Below are positions 17,067-26,815 of a stretch of DNA of 34,228 nucleotides, in pieces. The number at the start of each line of letters is the position of its first letter. Within the stretch, counting starts at the first letter, position 1. Origin of the DNA: Caldisericia bacterium (lineage in GTDB: Bacteria; Caldisericota; Caldisericia; UBA6126). The DNA lies in the NCBI GenBank assembly GCA_023146045.1, contig JAGLCW010000251.1, forward strand, positions 1 to 34,228, given 5' to 3'. The position numbers and the translations under genes are program-made. A model generated the notes under the pieces. It saw only the letters and a program-made list of their open reading frames with translations, had not been told where the DNA came from and did no database searches.

Positions 17067-17641
17067 CTTTCAATCGACTTTTTCAAATCATGATCTAATT
17101 GAATCATTTTAAATATACATGTTACATCGAAACGGGAATCATGGAAACCAATTTTTTGATTTGAGAAAATTGAATTACATTCTTTTAAAACTTCTGAGTT
17201 GCTTATCCCCAAGTATTCTAAGGACTCCGATAACCTTGGCCATTTATAAGAATTTATTTTTCCAGGTATTTTAATTATTGGAGTGTAGTATGTCATGGTG
17301 CAAAAACTTTTAAAGTGAATTTCTCCAATATAACTCTGGAAGAATTTGCGATCAAATGAGTAATTATGAGCAATTACTGTTGTTTCTTCAGATGAAAAAT
17401 CATTTGCAATTTCATTTTTGAATTCTTCAATACTTTTTGCATTTAATTTTGCTAGTTTTTCTACAGTTAATCCATGAATTCTACTAGCTTCTATGGGGAT
17501 AAACGGGACAGAAAAGTAAAAATTTTTTGCAGTAGAAAATGATAAGTCTTCTCCTAGAGTGATGTACGACAGTTGAACAGGAGAAGCTTTTGGTGGATAT
17601 AACCCGGTTGTTTCAAAATCAAAAATTATATATTTTTTCAT
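17048..17641 (-). CDS. DEDDh 3'-5' exonuclease (DnaQ/PolC epsilon-like)
   Basis: IIFDFETTGL (ExoI), SRIHGLT, VIAHNYSFDRKF (ExoII), 'HDSRFDV' (ExoIII H..D). Confidence 0.88.
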   Translation of the reverse strand: MKKYIIFDFETTGLYPPKASPVQLSYITLGEDLSFSTAKNFYFSVPFIPIEASRIHGLTVEKLAKLNAKSIEEFKNEIANDFSSEETTVIAHNYSFDRKFFQSYIGEIHFKSFCTMTYYTPIIKIPGKINSYKWPRLSESLEYLGISNSEVLKECNSIFSNQKIGFHDSRFDVTCIFKMIQLDHDLKKSIESSAKES

Positions 17642-17674
17642 AAAATAATCCTTTCATTTTTTTACTATAGCATT

Positions 17675-17703
17675 ATTGTATTTTTTATAATCAAAAATGG
17701 CAA
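17675..17703 (-). promoter_or_regulatory. Putative promoter of the DEDDh exonuclease gene
   Basis: Minus strand TTGCCA (17703-17698) - 17 nt - TACAAT (17680-17675); SD AAAGGA before ATG 17641. Confidence 0.55.
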
Positions 17704-17733
17704 TATTTGTCACCCTTATGCAACAATTTAACA

Positions 17734-17761
17734 TTTACAATAAACATGGCTTTCATATAAT
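17734..17761 (+). promoter_or_regulatory. Putative promoter of rpiB-glyA-...
   Basis: TTTACA - 16 nt - TATAAT; the -10 ends 7 nt before ATG 17769. Confidence 0.6.
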
Positions 17762-17768
17762 CATAGGC

Positions 17769-18221
17769 ATGAAGATCGAAAAAGTGTTTATTGCTTCTGA
17801 TCATGGTGGTTACGATTTGAAAAAGGCTGTTGTTGATTGGTTGAAGAAAGAAAAAATAACATTTGAAGATCTGGGTCCATACAACAATGATTGCTCTGTA
17901 GACTACCCAGACTTCGCTGAGAAAGTTTGTTCTTCTATCCAACAACAAGGTGATTGCTGTGGAATTTTGATTTGCGGTAGTGGACTTGGCGTTTCAATGG
18001 CCGCAAATAAAATGAAAGGAATTCGAGCTGCACTTTGCTCAGAAACACTATCTGCTGAACTATCACGTCTCCATAACAATGCCAATGTATTATGTCTCGG
18101 TGGACGTTTAATTGGGAACGAGATGGCACAGAACATCATTCTAACTTTTTTAAATACTCCCTTTGATGGGGGGCGTCATTTAAGGCGTATTAATAAAATC
18201 CACATGTTGGAGGGGAAATAA
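17769..18221 (+). CDS. rpiB: Ribose-5-phosphate isomerase B
   Basis: MKIEKVFIASDHGGYDLKKAVVDWL, YPDFAEKV, GILICGSGLGVSMAANKMKGIRAALCSE. Start placed at 17769; the ORF-track start 17697 precedes the promoter. Confidence 0.94.
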   Translation: MKIEKVFIASDHGGYDLKKAVVDWLKKEKITFEDLGPYNNDCSVDYPDFAEKVCSSIQQQGDCCGILICGSGLGVSMAANKMKGIRAALCSETLSAELSRLHNNANVLCLGGRLIGNEMAQNIILTFLNTPFDGGRHLRRINKIHMLEGK

Positions 18222-18224
18222 CAT

Positions 18225-19481
18225 ATGAAACTAGAACATTTATCTCAAGTAGATCCTGAAATCGCAGAAGCTTTGCAGGGTGAACTGCAACGTGAAAGAG
18301 AAAAACTAGAATTAATAGCGTCTGAAAATATTGTTTCAGAAGCAGTTTTAGAAGCATTAGGCTCTGTAGGAACAAATAAGTATGCTGAAGGATATCCAAA
18401 AAAAAGATATTATGGTGGTTGTGAATATGTAGATATTGCTGAAACTTTAGCAATAGAAAGAGCTAAAGAATTGTTTGGAGCAGAACATGCAAATGTTCAG
18501 CCTCATTCTGGAGCACAAGCAAACACTTCTGTATATTTCGCCGTTCTTAACCCCGGTGACTTAATAATGGGAATGAATTTATCGCACGGTGGCCATTTGA
18601 CTCACGGACATCCCCTATCAATATCCGGAAAATATTTTTCAACCGTTCAATACGAAGTAAATCCAGAAACTGAACAAATTGACTATGATGCAGTAGCAAA
18701 AATGGCTGAGGAACACAAACCCAAAATGATTGTTGCTGGGGCAAGTGCATACCCAAGAATAATAGATTTTAAAAAATTTGCAGAGATAGCACATAGTGTC
18801 GGTGCTTATTTAATGACTGACATAGCACATATTGCCGGGCTCATTGTAACAGGATTACATCCAAGCCCAATTCCATATGCAGATTTTGTCACAACTACAA
18901 CACATAAAACTTTAAGAGGACCAAGGGGTGGTTTGATACTTTGTAGCAAAAAATATGCAAAAGCAATAAATAAAGCTGTATTCCCTGGAATCCAAGGCGG
19001 ACCACTTATGCATGTAATTGCGTCTAAGGCTGTTGCATTTAAAGAAGCACTTAAACCAGAGTTTAAAGAATACCAAATGCAGGTAATTGCAAATGCCAAA
19101 AAGCTTTCACAAGTATTGGCAGAAAAGGGTTTAAGGATTGTATCTGGCGGAACAGATAACCATTTAATGCTTGTTGATTTAAGACCAATAAATCTTACTG
19201 GTAAAAAGGCAGAAAAAATTCTTGATGCAGTCGGAATCACAGTAAACAAAAACACAATTCCATTTGATCCAGAAAAACCTTTTGTAACAAGTGGTATTCG
19301 TATAGGAACACCAGCAATAACAACAAGAGGTATGAAGGAACCAGAAATGGAAGAAATTGGAGCCTTTATATATGACGCATTGGCGCATAATGAAGATGAA
19401 CAGTATTTGAATAATGTTGCCAATGGAGTATTAGAACTAACTAAAAAATTTCCAATTTATGAAGGATTAAAATATATTTAA
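18225..19481 (+). CDS. glyA: Serine hydroxymethyltransferase
   Basis: [64 protein letters not shown]. Confidence 0.98.
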   Translation: MKLEHLSQVDPEIAEALQGELQREREKLELIASENIVSEAVLEALGSVGTNKYAEGYPKKRYYGGCEYVDIAETLAIERAKELFGAEHANVQPHSGAQANTSVYFAVLNPGDLIMGMNLSHGGHLTHGHPLSISGKYFSTVQYEVNPETEQIDYDAVAKMAEEHKPKMIVAGASAYPRIIDFKKFAEIAHSVGAYLMTDIAHIAGLIVTGLHPSPIPYADFVTTTTHKTLRGPRGGLILCSKKYAKAINKAVFPGIQGGPLMHVIASKAVAFKEALKPEFKEYQMQVIANAKKLSQVLAEKGLRIVSGGTDNHLMLVDLRPINLTGKKAEKILDAVGITVNKNTIPFDPEKPFVTSGIRIGTPAITTRGMKEPEMEEIGAFIYDALAHNEDEQYLNNVANGVLELTKKFPIYEGLKYI

Positions 19482-19524
19482 AAAAAGTATTGTTTAGTTT
19501 TAGTAGTTTGCATGGAGGCTAAAA

Positions 19525-20085
19525 ATGATGTGGATCATTCTTGGAGTATTAGCAGTATTAGTGATATTTGTATGGTCAACATATAACAAGCTAATCAGAT
19601 TAAAAAATAGAATTCAAAATTCTTGGGCACAAATCAATGTAGAACTAAAAAGACGGTATGATCTAATTCCAAACCTTGTAAATGCGGTTAAAGGCTATAT
19701 GAAATATGAAAAAGAAACGCTAGAGGCAGTAATACAAGCAAGAAATACTTGTATTAGCTCAAGTTCTGTAGCTTCTCAAGGTAAGGCAGAAAATGTACTT
19801 ACTGGAGCATTAAGGCAATTGTTTGCTGTAGCAGAAAAATACCCAGACCTAAAATCTAATGAGAATTTAATGAAAATGCAAGAAGAGCTAACTAATACTG
19901 AAAATAGAATTGCGTTTTCACGTCAATTCTACAATGATATTGTGTTAAAATTTAATGAAGAAATTATGCTTTTCCCTAGAAACATTGTTGCATCAATATT
20001 TGGATTCAAAAAACAGGATTATTTTGAAGTAGAAATTGAAAAAGTTAGCAATGCCCCTAAGGTAGATCTAAATTTTGAAGCTTAA
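19525..20085 (+). CDS. lemA: LemA family protein
   Basis: YNKLIRLKNRIQNSWAQINVELKRRYDLIPNLVNAVKGYMKYEKETLEAVIQAR; SD GGAGG. Confidence 0.95.
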   Translation: MMWIILGVLAVLVIFVWSTYNKLIRLKNRIQNSWAQINVELKRRYDLIPNLVNAVKGYMKYEKETLEAVIQARNTCISSSSVASQGKAENVLTGALRQLFAVAEKYPDLKSNENLMKMQEELTNTENRIAFSRQFYNDIVLKFNEEIMLFPRNIVASIFGFKKQDYFEVEIEKVSNAPKVDLNFEA

Positions 20086-20102
20086 CTAAAAAGAGGATAT
20101 TG

Positions 20103-21032
20103 TTGATTTACGATCAAATAGAAAAGAATAAGCGTAATTCTGTGATTTTAATTATTGTTATGTCATTATTTTCAATGGCAGTTTGCTACTTTGTTGGGGT
20201 TTATTTTTTTGACAAAGGAATCATTGGTTTGCTCATTGGATTTGGAATAGCTATCGTTTCAGCAATTTCAAGTTACTTTGCTGGAGATAAAATTATTTTA
20301 AAATCTGTTAGAGCAAAGAAAGCTACCCAGGATAACTATCAAGTATTGAACGATGTTGTTGTAGAAATGGCAATAGCTTCAGGATTAGATAAACCAGAAG
20401 TGTATATCATCCAAGATTCATCTCCAAATGCATTCGCAACTGGAAGGGACCCGGAACACTCATCTATTGCTGTTACAGATGGCCTTCTGCGAAGATTGAA
20501 TCGCGCTGAGCTTCAGGGTGTAATCGCTCATGAAATGTCTCATATTCAAAATAGAGATATCTTGTTTGTTACAACTGTTTCAATAATGGTTGGGGCTGTA
20601 GTTATTGTATCGTCAATATATAGAACTTCACTTTGGTTCGGAGGATATAATAGAAGAAGAAGTAATGATTCTGGTGGTAGTTTAATGGCTATGATTGGGC
20701 TTTTACTAATAATTTTTGCTCCATTGGCGAGTAAGGTTATACAAATGGCTATTTCTCGTCAACGAGAGTATCTTGCTGATTCAAATGCGGCATTATTGAC
20801 AAGAAATCCAAAAGCATTGGCTGATGCTTTAAAGAAAATTTCATCTACTCATGTGAAATCAAAAATTCAAAATACTGCAGTGAACCCATTGTTTATTTCA
20901 GAACCGTTTAGTAGCGTTAATGTTAAAGATTTGTTTTCTACTCATCCTCCAATTGAAAAAAGAATTAAAAAATTGGAAGCTATGGCCTATACGAAGGGTG
21001 ATTTGATGAAGGGGGTTGCAAGTGCTAATTAA
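20103..21032 (+). CDS. htpX: HtpX-like membrane zinc metalloprotease (M48)
   Basis: HEMSHIQNRD (HExxH), four hydrophobic segments, SRQREYLADSNAALLT; probable TTG start at 20103 (ORF track 20100) after SD AGAGGA. Confidence 0.94.
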   Translation: MIYDQIEKNKRNSVILIIVMSLFSMAVCYFVGVYFFDKGIIGLLIGFGIAIVSAISSYFAGDKIILKSVRAKKATQDNYQVLNDVVVEMAIASGLDKPEVYIIQDSSPNAFATGRDPEHSSIAVTDGLLRRLNRAELQGVIAHEMSHIQNRDILFVTTVSIMVGAVVIVSSIYRTSLWFGGYNRRRSNDSGGSLMAMIGLLLIIFAPLASKVIQMAISRQREYLADSNAALLTRNPKALADALKKISSTHVKSKIQNTAVNPLFISEPFSSVNVKDLFSTHPPIEKRIKKLEAMAYTKGDLMKGVASAN

Positions 21033-21606
21033 AATAGGCAGAGAAGTAAATCTTCTAGATTTTGGCAAGGAGCTTGAAAAAGAATCCGGTACTGACATCA
21101 GAAAGTGTTATCAATGCGGAAAATGTACAGCAGGATGCCCTATGAATTTTGAGATGGATATTTCTCCTTCTCAGATAATCCGGTTTTCTCAATTAGGTAT
21201 GAAAGAAAAAGTTTTAAATAGCAGAACGATTTGGTATTGTATTTTTTGTGAAACATGTTCGACTAGGTGTCCACAAGGCGTAGACATAAAAGGCGTCATG
21301 GATGGACTTAGAAGGATGGCAGTGGCAAGAAATATAAAACCTAAATCAAAAACGCGATTTCTAGAAAAAGCATTCCAGAGCATAATTTATATGTTTGGAA
21401 GAGTTTATGAACCTGGAATGGTGGGAGAATACAACCTTAGATCAAAAGAATTACTACACGATGTTCCACTTTTTCCTCTTATGTTGAAGAAAAGAAAAAT
21501 TAGCCTTAAGATTCACACTAAAAGAGCTAAAGAAATAAGAACCATGATGAAGAGGGCTAAAAAAATTAGAGAGCGTAAGCTAAAAGAAACGGAGGGATCA
21601 AAATGA
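21022..21606 (+). CDS. hdrC: HdrC-like heterodisulfide reductase subunit C (two [4Fe-4S])
   Basis: CYQCGKCTAGCP and CIFCETCSTRCP motifs; probable GTG start at 21022 (ORF track 21016) overlapping the htpX end. Confidence 0.9.
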   Translation: MLIKIGREVNLLDFGKELEKESGTDIRKCYQCGKCTAGCPMNFEMDISPSQIIRFSQLGMKEKVLNSRTIWYCIFCETCSTRCPQGVDIKGVMDGLRRMAVARNIKPKSKTRFLEKAFQSIIYMFGRVYEPGMVGEYNLRSKELLHDVPLFPLMLKKRKISLKIHTKRAKEIRTMMKRAKKIRERKLKETEGSK

Positions 21607-22472
21607 ACTACGGATACTATCCTGGCTGCAGTGCAAAATCAACGTCACCTGAATTTGATGCTTCTACACTAGCATTGATTGACTTTCTTGATTTAGGAAT
21701 TAAAGAACTAAAGGATTGGGTTTGTTGCGGAGCAAGTTCGATGCATGCTGTAGATAAGATTATACACACATCTCTTTCAGCTATGACGCTTGACGCAGCA
21801 AATTCAGAAAAAAAAGATATTATGGTGCAATGTCCTGCTTGCTTAGCTCATGTGCTTGAAGCAAAAGAAGTGCTTAATGAAAACGGAGAATTAGCAGCTG
21901 ATGTGAAAGAAGCTGTTGGTAAAGAGATTGAAGCAAAAATGAAAATATCACATTTTTCCTCCATTTTACACGACGAATACGGGCTAGATAGAATTAAAGA
22001 AAAAGTAACTAAGAGTTTAAACGCATTAAAAGTTGCTTCTTATTATGGGTGTTTGATTGTAAGACCACAAGAGTTAATGAAATACGATGATCCAGAAAAC
22101 CCAATGAAAATGGATGACTTGGTAGAGGCTTGTGGAGCTAGCCCAGTAGAATGGCCTTTTAAAACAAAATGTTGTGGAGCAGGCACCGCAATATCGGATA
22201 CTCCAATCACTCTAGATTTAACATATGAGATTTTAAGAATGGCTAAACAGAATGGGGCAGAATGTATAACAGTTTTATGCCCATTATGCCATAATAATCT
22301 TGATTTAAGACAGAAAAAAATTGAAGAACGTTATGGAGAAAAGTTTGATCTTCCAATTATATACTACACACAACTAATTGGTCTTGCTTTTGGATTAGAT
22401 CCCAAAGTGCTCCAACTTGATCGCTTATTTGTTGACCCCTTCCCATTGCTTAAAAGCAAGGGAATATTGTAA
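21603..22472 (+). CDS. hdrB: HdrB-like subunit with two CCG domains
   Basis: YYPGCSAKSTSPEFD, WVCCGASSMH, CPACLAH; YYGCLIVRP, TKCCGAGTAIS, LCPLCHNNLD. Confidence 0.94.
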   Translation: MNYGYYPGCSAKSTSPEFDASTLALIDFLDLGIKELKDWVCCGASSMHAVDKIIHTSLSAMTLDAANSEKKDIMVQCPACLAHVLEAKEVLNENGELAADVKEAVGKEIEAKMKISHFSSILHDEYGLDRIKEKVTKSLNALKVASYYGCLIVRPQELMKYDDPENPMKMDDLVEACGASPVEWPFKTKCCGAGTAISDTPITLDLTYEILRMAKQNGAECITVLCPLCHNNLDLRQKKIEERYGEKFDLPIIYYTQLIGLAFGLDPKVLQLDRLFVDPFPLLKSKGIL

Positions 22473-22488
22473 TAAAAGGAGGTGAAGC

Positions 22489-24465
22489 ATGGCAAGAATT
22501 GGTGTATTTGTTTGTTGGTGTGGTTCAAACATTGCTGAAACAGTTAATGTAAGTAAAGCTTCTGAGATTAGTGGCAATATACCTGGAGTTGTATATTCTG
22601 TAGATTACAAATATATGTGTTCAGATCCAGGTCAAACACTGCTAAAAAATGCAATTAAAGAGCATAACTTAACAGGTGCCGTGGTAGCTTCCTGTTCACC
22701 ACGAATGCATGAAAAAACTTTTCGTAAGGCTGCTAAAGATGCAGGGATGAACCCATATATGCTAGAAATGGCAAATATTCGTGAACAATGTTCTTGGGTC
22801 CACGATAACAAAGACGAAGGAACCGATAAAACTATAGATTTGATAAGAATGATGGTCGAAAAGGTAAAAAGAAACCATCCTCTTGAAGATATTAAAATAC
22901 CAGTTACAAAGAAAGCTCTTGTTATCGGTGGTGGTGTTGCAGGTATACAGGCTGCACTAGATATTGCTGCAGGTGGCGTTCCGGTAGTCTTGGTTGAGAG
23001 AGAATCTTCCATTGGTGGGAAAATGGCAGCTTTAGATGAAACATTTCCTACATTAGATTGTTCTCAATGTATTCTAACTCCTAAAATGGTTGAAGTCTCA
23101 CAAGATCCGCTAATAGAAATAATGAGCTTTTCTGAAATAGAAAAAGTAGAAGGATATGTTGGTAACTTTAAGGCTACTATTAGGAAAAAAGCAAGATATG
23201 TAGATACCGATTTATGCACTGGTTGTGGTACTTGTTGGCTAAAATGTCCTGTAAAAGTAACATCAGAATTTGAACAAGGACTTGGAAAAAGAAAAGCAAT
23301 ATATATCCCATTCCCTCAAGCTATTCCAAGCAGACCAAGAATTGATCCGGAAAACTGTTTAAAATTAACCAAAGATAGATGTGGTATCTGTCAAAAGGTT
23401 TGTCCAACAAAAGCTATCAATTACGATGATGTAGATAGACTTGTTGAAGTTGAAGTTGGTGCAATTGTAGTAACAACTGGTTACAAAATTATGCCTGTTT
23501 CAGAATTTCCAGAGTATGGCGGTGGTAGATATAAAGATGTTGTTACAGCATTACAGTTTGAAAGAATGGTCTGTGCTTCTGGTCCGACCTTGGGAGAGTT
23601 ACAACGCCCATCGGACGGCAAACTTCCAGAAACTGTGGTTTTCGTAAAATGTGTAGGCTCAAGAGATCCTGAGCATCATCATTCATATTGCTCAAAGATA
23701 TGTTGCATGTATGTAGCAAAACAGACTATGTTGTATCGACATAAAGTACACAACGGGAACTGTTATGTGTTCTACATTGATGTTAGGTCTAATGGTAAAA
23801 ACTATGAAGAATTTGTAAGAAGAGCTCAAGAAAAAGAAGGAGCTCAATATATTCGAGGTAGAGTATCTCAGGTTTACAAAGACGGAGAAGACCTGGTTGT
23901 AGAAGGGGCCGATACGCTAACAAACTCTCAAGTAAAAATAAAATGTGACCTTGTTGTTCTAGCAACGGCAATGGAAGCCCCAGATGGAATTAAAGAGCTT
24001 GCTCAAAAATTAGGTATTAGCTATGACCAAAACGGATTTCTTACAGAAGCTCATCCAAAACTAAAACCTATTGAGAGCTCGACTGCTGGCGTATTCCTTG
24101 CTGGATGTGCATTAAGCCCAAGAGATATTCCAGATTCAGTATCTGAAGCAAGTGGGGCTGCGGCGAAAGTACTAGGTTTGTTATCGAAAGATGAAATGCA
24201 TAAAGATGGAGTTGTTGCCTTTGTTAACGAAGCGACTTGCGTAGCATGTCAGAATTGTATAAGAGTATGTCCGTTTGTGGCTATTCAATTAAAAGATATT
24301 TGTAATAGAAAAGGTGAAGTGCTTCGTCAAGTTGCTGATGTAAATCCAGGTTTATGTGTTGGTTGTGGAACTTGTACTCCAAGTTGCCCATCACGTAGCA
24401 TTGAGCTGAAAGGTTTTACCGATGCAGAATTATTTGCAGAAATAAATGCCTTAGCGGAACTGTAG
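22489..24465 (+). CDS. hdrA: HdrA-like FAD/iron-sulfur subunit
   Basis: IGVFVCWCGSNIA, IGGGVAGIQAALDIAAGG, LVERESSIGGKMAALDETFPTLDCSQCILTPKM, several CxxCxxCxxxC ferredoxin motifs (CTGCGTCWLKCP, CGICQKVCP, CVACQNCIRVCP, CVGCGTCTPSCP). Confidence 0.96.
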   Translation: MARIGVFVCWCGSNIAETVNVSKASEISGNIPGVVYSVDYKYMCSDPGQTLLKNAIKEHNLTGAVVASCSPRMHEKTFRKAAKDAGMNPYMLEMANIREQCSWVHDNKDEGTDKTIDLIRMMVEKVKRNHPLEDIKIPVTKKALVIGGGVAGIQAALDIAAGGVPVVLVERESSIGGKMAALDETFPTLDCSQCILTPKMVEVSQDPLIEIMSFSEIEKVEGYVGNFKATIRKKARYVDTDLCTGCGTCWLKCPVKVTSEFEQGLGKRKAIYIPFPQAIPSRPRIDPENCLKLTKDRCGICQKVCPTKAINYDDVDRLVEVEVGAIVVTTGYKIMPVSEFPEYGGGRYKDVVTALQFERMVCASGPTLGELQRPSDGKLPETVVFVKCVGSRDPEHHHSYCSKICCMYVAKQTMLYRHKVHNGNCYVFYIDVRSNGKNYEEFVRRAQEKEGAQYIRGRVSQVYKDGEDLVVEGADTLTNSQVKIKCDLVVLATAMEAPDGIKELAQKLGISYDQNGFLTEAHPKLKPIESSTAGVFLAGCALSPRDIPDSVSEASGAAAKVLGLLSKDEMHKDGVVAFVNEATCVACQNCIRVCPFVAIQLKDICNRKGEVLRQVADVNPGLCVGCGTCTPSCPSRSIELKGFTDAELFAEINALAEL

Positions 24466-24478
24466 AAAGGAGAAACAT

Positions 24479-24913
24479 ATGTCTGAAAACTGGGAACCAA
24501 AAATTGTAACATTTGTTTGTAATTGGTGTACTTATGCTGGAGCAGATTTAGCCGGAACATCAAGATTTAAATATTCACCAAATATTAGGATTATAAAAAC
24601 TCCTTGCAGTGGTAGAATTGACCCGATGTTCATTGTAGCAGCTTTTGAAAAAGGTGCAGATGCAGTTTTGATATCAGGTTGTCATCCAGGGGACTGTCAT
24701 TATAACGAGGGAAATTATAATGCTAGAAGAAAGTTTATCATGATGAGGCGTTTGCTTTCAGAATTAGGCATAGACAACGAAAGAGTTATTTTTGCCTGGT
24801 GCAGTGCTTCTGAGGGAATAAAATTTGCAAGACTCGTTAATGAAGTTTCTGAGAAAATAAAAGAGCTTGGACCTTTCGATGAATATCATAATCTTGATCA
24901 GGAAGAGAGGTAG
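24479..24913 (+). CDS. flxD: MvhD/FlxD-like [2Fe-2S] subunit
   Basis: FVCNWCTYAGADLAGTSRFKY, KTPCSGRIDPMFI, GCHPGDCHYNEGNYNARRK, AWCSASEG. Confidence 0.88.
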   Translation: MSENWEPKIVTFVCNWCTYAGADLAGTSRFKYSPNIRIIKTPCSGRIDPMFIVAAFEKGADAVLISGCHPGDCHYNEGNYNARRKFIMMRRLLSELGIDNERVIFAWCSASEGIKFARLVNEVSEKIKELGPFDEYHNLDQEER

Positions 24914-24916
24914 ATC

Positions 24917-25771
24917 GTGAAAGAACTTATTGCAAAAGCAAAAGAACTGTTAATGAATAAAGAAGTCGATTTACTGATTGGCTATCAAAGTGCCGGTGAA
25001 AAGAAAGCAAAACCACTTTTGATAAAAAATCCTGATGATGCTGATAAGTTAGTCTTTAATGAGTATTGCTTAAGTAATCTAGTCACATATCTAAATAGAC
25101 CAGACATTAAAGCACTATCCAAAGTTGCTGTTGTTGCAAAAGGTTGCGACATTAGGGCTATAGTTGTGCTTCTTTCAGAAAATCAGCTTGTGAGAGAGAA
25201 AATTTTCATAATTGGAATGACATGTGATCATGTTATGTCTCCAGATGGGACAGAAGAAAATATAAAATGCAGCTACTGCAAAGTAAGAAATCCACATTTA
25301 GCAGATGTTGTAATCGGAGCACCAATTGATGAAAGAATATCCAAAGAGACTGTTGTCCGCCATGAAGATATTGAAGAATTCAATAAAAAAACAAAAGAAG
25401 AAAAATGGAACTTTTGGAAAGAAGAACTTTCACAATGCATTCGGTGCTATGCATGCAGACAAGTTTGTCCGCTTTGCTATTGCGAGAGATGTATTGTAGA
25501 TTTCAATAACCCACAATGGATTGATACAAGATCAAATCCACGTGGGAATTTTGCATGGAATATAGTACGGGCACTTCATTTGTCTGGTCGTTGTATTGAC
25601 TGTGGAGAATGTGAACGGGTTTGTCCTGCAAATATTCCACTTATGCTTTTAAATCGTTCTCTTCAAGAGGAAGCAAAAGATAAGTTTGATTGGGAAGCAG
25701 GATTTGATCCTGAAGCTCAGCCACCTCTTACAACCTTCCGCAAAGAAGATGACGAAGAATTTATACGATAG
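24917..25771 (+). CDS. flxC: FlxC-like ferredoxin-domain subunit
   Basis: CIRCYACRQVCPLCYCERC and CIDCGECERVCP motifs; N-terminal F420-hydrogenase beta-like domain; cluster position. Confidence 0.72.
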   Translation: MKELIAKAKELLMNKEVDLLIGYQSAGEKKAKPLLIKNPDDADKLVFNEYCLSNLVTYLNRPDIKALSKVAVVAKGCDIRAIVVLLSENQLVREKIFIIGMTCDHVMSPDGTEENIKCSYCKVRNPHLADVVIGAPIDERISKETVVRHEDIEEFNKKTKEEKWNFWKEELSQCIRCYACRQVCPLCYCERCIVDFNNPQWIDTRSNPRGNFAWNIVRALHLSGRCIDCGECERVCPANIPLMLLNRSLQEEAKDKFDWEAGFDPEAQPPLTTFRKEDDEEFIR

Positions 25772-25777
25772 GAGGGA

Positions 25778-26815
25778 ATGATGGCTGAACAATATATTGA
25801 CTATGATAAAGCTAAAGAAATGCTCGGTAATTTAACCAAAAACTCCGAAATTGAAGTATTTGGTCCTGTCAAAAAAGGAAATGACACTTTTATTTCAAAA
25901 TTAAATCAAAATTCAGAATTATCATTTGATTATTTTATTACAGTTAATTCAATTAAAGAAGCATTACTACCAAGATTTGAACCTATTCTTAAGTATAGAA
26001 TTAACCACAATGGTGTTACTCTAGAAGATTTACCACCAGTAAAACCGCTGGTTGTGTTTGGTGGGCGTCCTTGCGATGCTTCATCTTTGCCTTTAATGAA
26101 AAAACTATTCAATTGGGATTTTAAAGATGAGTTTTATTTAGAACGTCTAAAAAAAGTTATAATAATTACGATAGCATGCGATGAAATGGATGAAAATTGC
26201 TTCTGTACTTCTGTTGGTGGATCACCAAGAAATGAAACTGGTTCTGATGTATTATTAGAACGCGTATGTTCAACTGGATGGAAAGCAAAAGCAATATCTG
26301 AAAAAGGAAAGAACTTCTTAAAAGAAAATTCGAATTTCTTTAATGCAAAACTTACTCCAGAAAAAGGGTATCCAAAAATTGCCGAAAAAGATATTCCAGT
26401 AGTATTCGATTCAAAAAAAATTAAAACCTGGATTGAGAATAATTTTGAAAGCCCTTTGTGGGAAGAATTTGGAGCAAATTGTTTGAGCTGTGCAGCATGT
26501 ACATTTGTTTGTCCAACATGTCATTGTTTTGACATAACGGATGACGCATCCATGTGGAAGGGTGTTAGAACAAAGAATTGGGATGCATGCACATTGCCTT
26601 ATTTCACTAAACATGCTTCTGGCCATAATCCAAGAAGTCAGTCATACCAAAGATATCGCCAAAGAATATCTCACAAATACAGCTATTATATTGATCTTTT
26701 TGGACAAGTATCTTGTACTGGCTGCGGAAGATGTAGTAGGGTTTGTGAAGCAGGAGTTAACATCTTAGATATTCTTAAAAGAATTGATAAAGAAGCAACA
26801 AAAGGAGGCAAATGA
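25778..26815 (+). CDS. flxB: FlxB-like / AsrA-like 4Fe-4S dicluster subunit
   Basis: 'GGRPCDASSLPLMKKLF', CLSCAACTFVCPTCHCFD, CTGCGRCSRVCEAG; resembles sulfhydrogenase beta/AsrA-type proteins. Confidence 0.72.
   Translation: MMAEQYIDYDKAKEMLGNLTKNSEIEVFGPVKKGNDTFISKLNQNSELSFDYFITVNSIKEALLPRFEPILKYRINHNGVTLEDLPPVKPLVVFGGRPCDASSLPLMKKLFNWDFKDEFYLERLKKVIIITIACDEMDENCFCTSVGGSPRNETGSDVLLERVCSTGWKAKAISEKGKNFLKENSNFFNAKLTPEKGYPKIAEKDIPVVFDSKKIKTWIENNFESPLWEEFGANCLSCAACTFVCPTCHCFDITDDASMWKGVRTKNWDACTLPYFTKHASGHNPRSQSYQRYRQRISHKYSYYIDLFGQVSCTGCGRCSRVCEAGVNILDILKRIDKEATKGGK

Noticed and set aside
18190-19423. Several antisense ORFs opposite glyA
   Set aside because: Mirror ORFs of a strongly conserved gene; no independent start signals.
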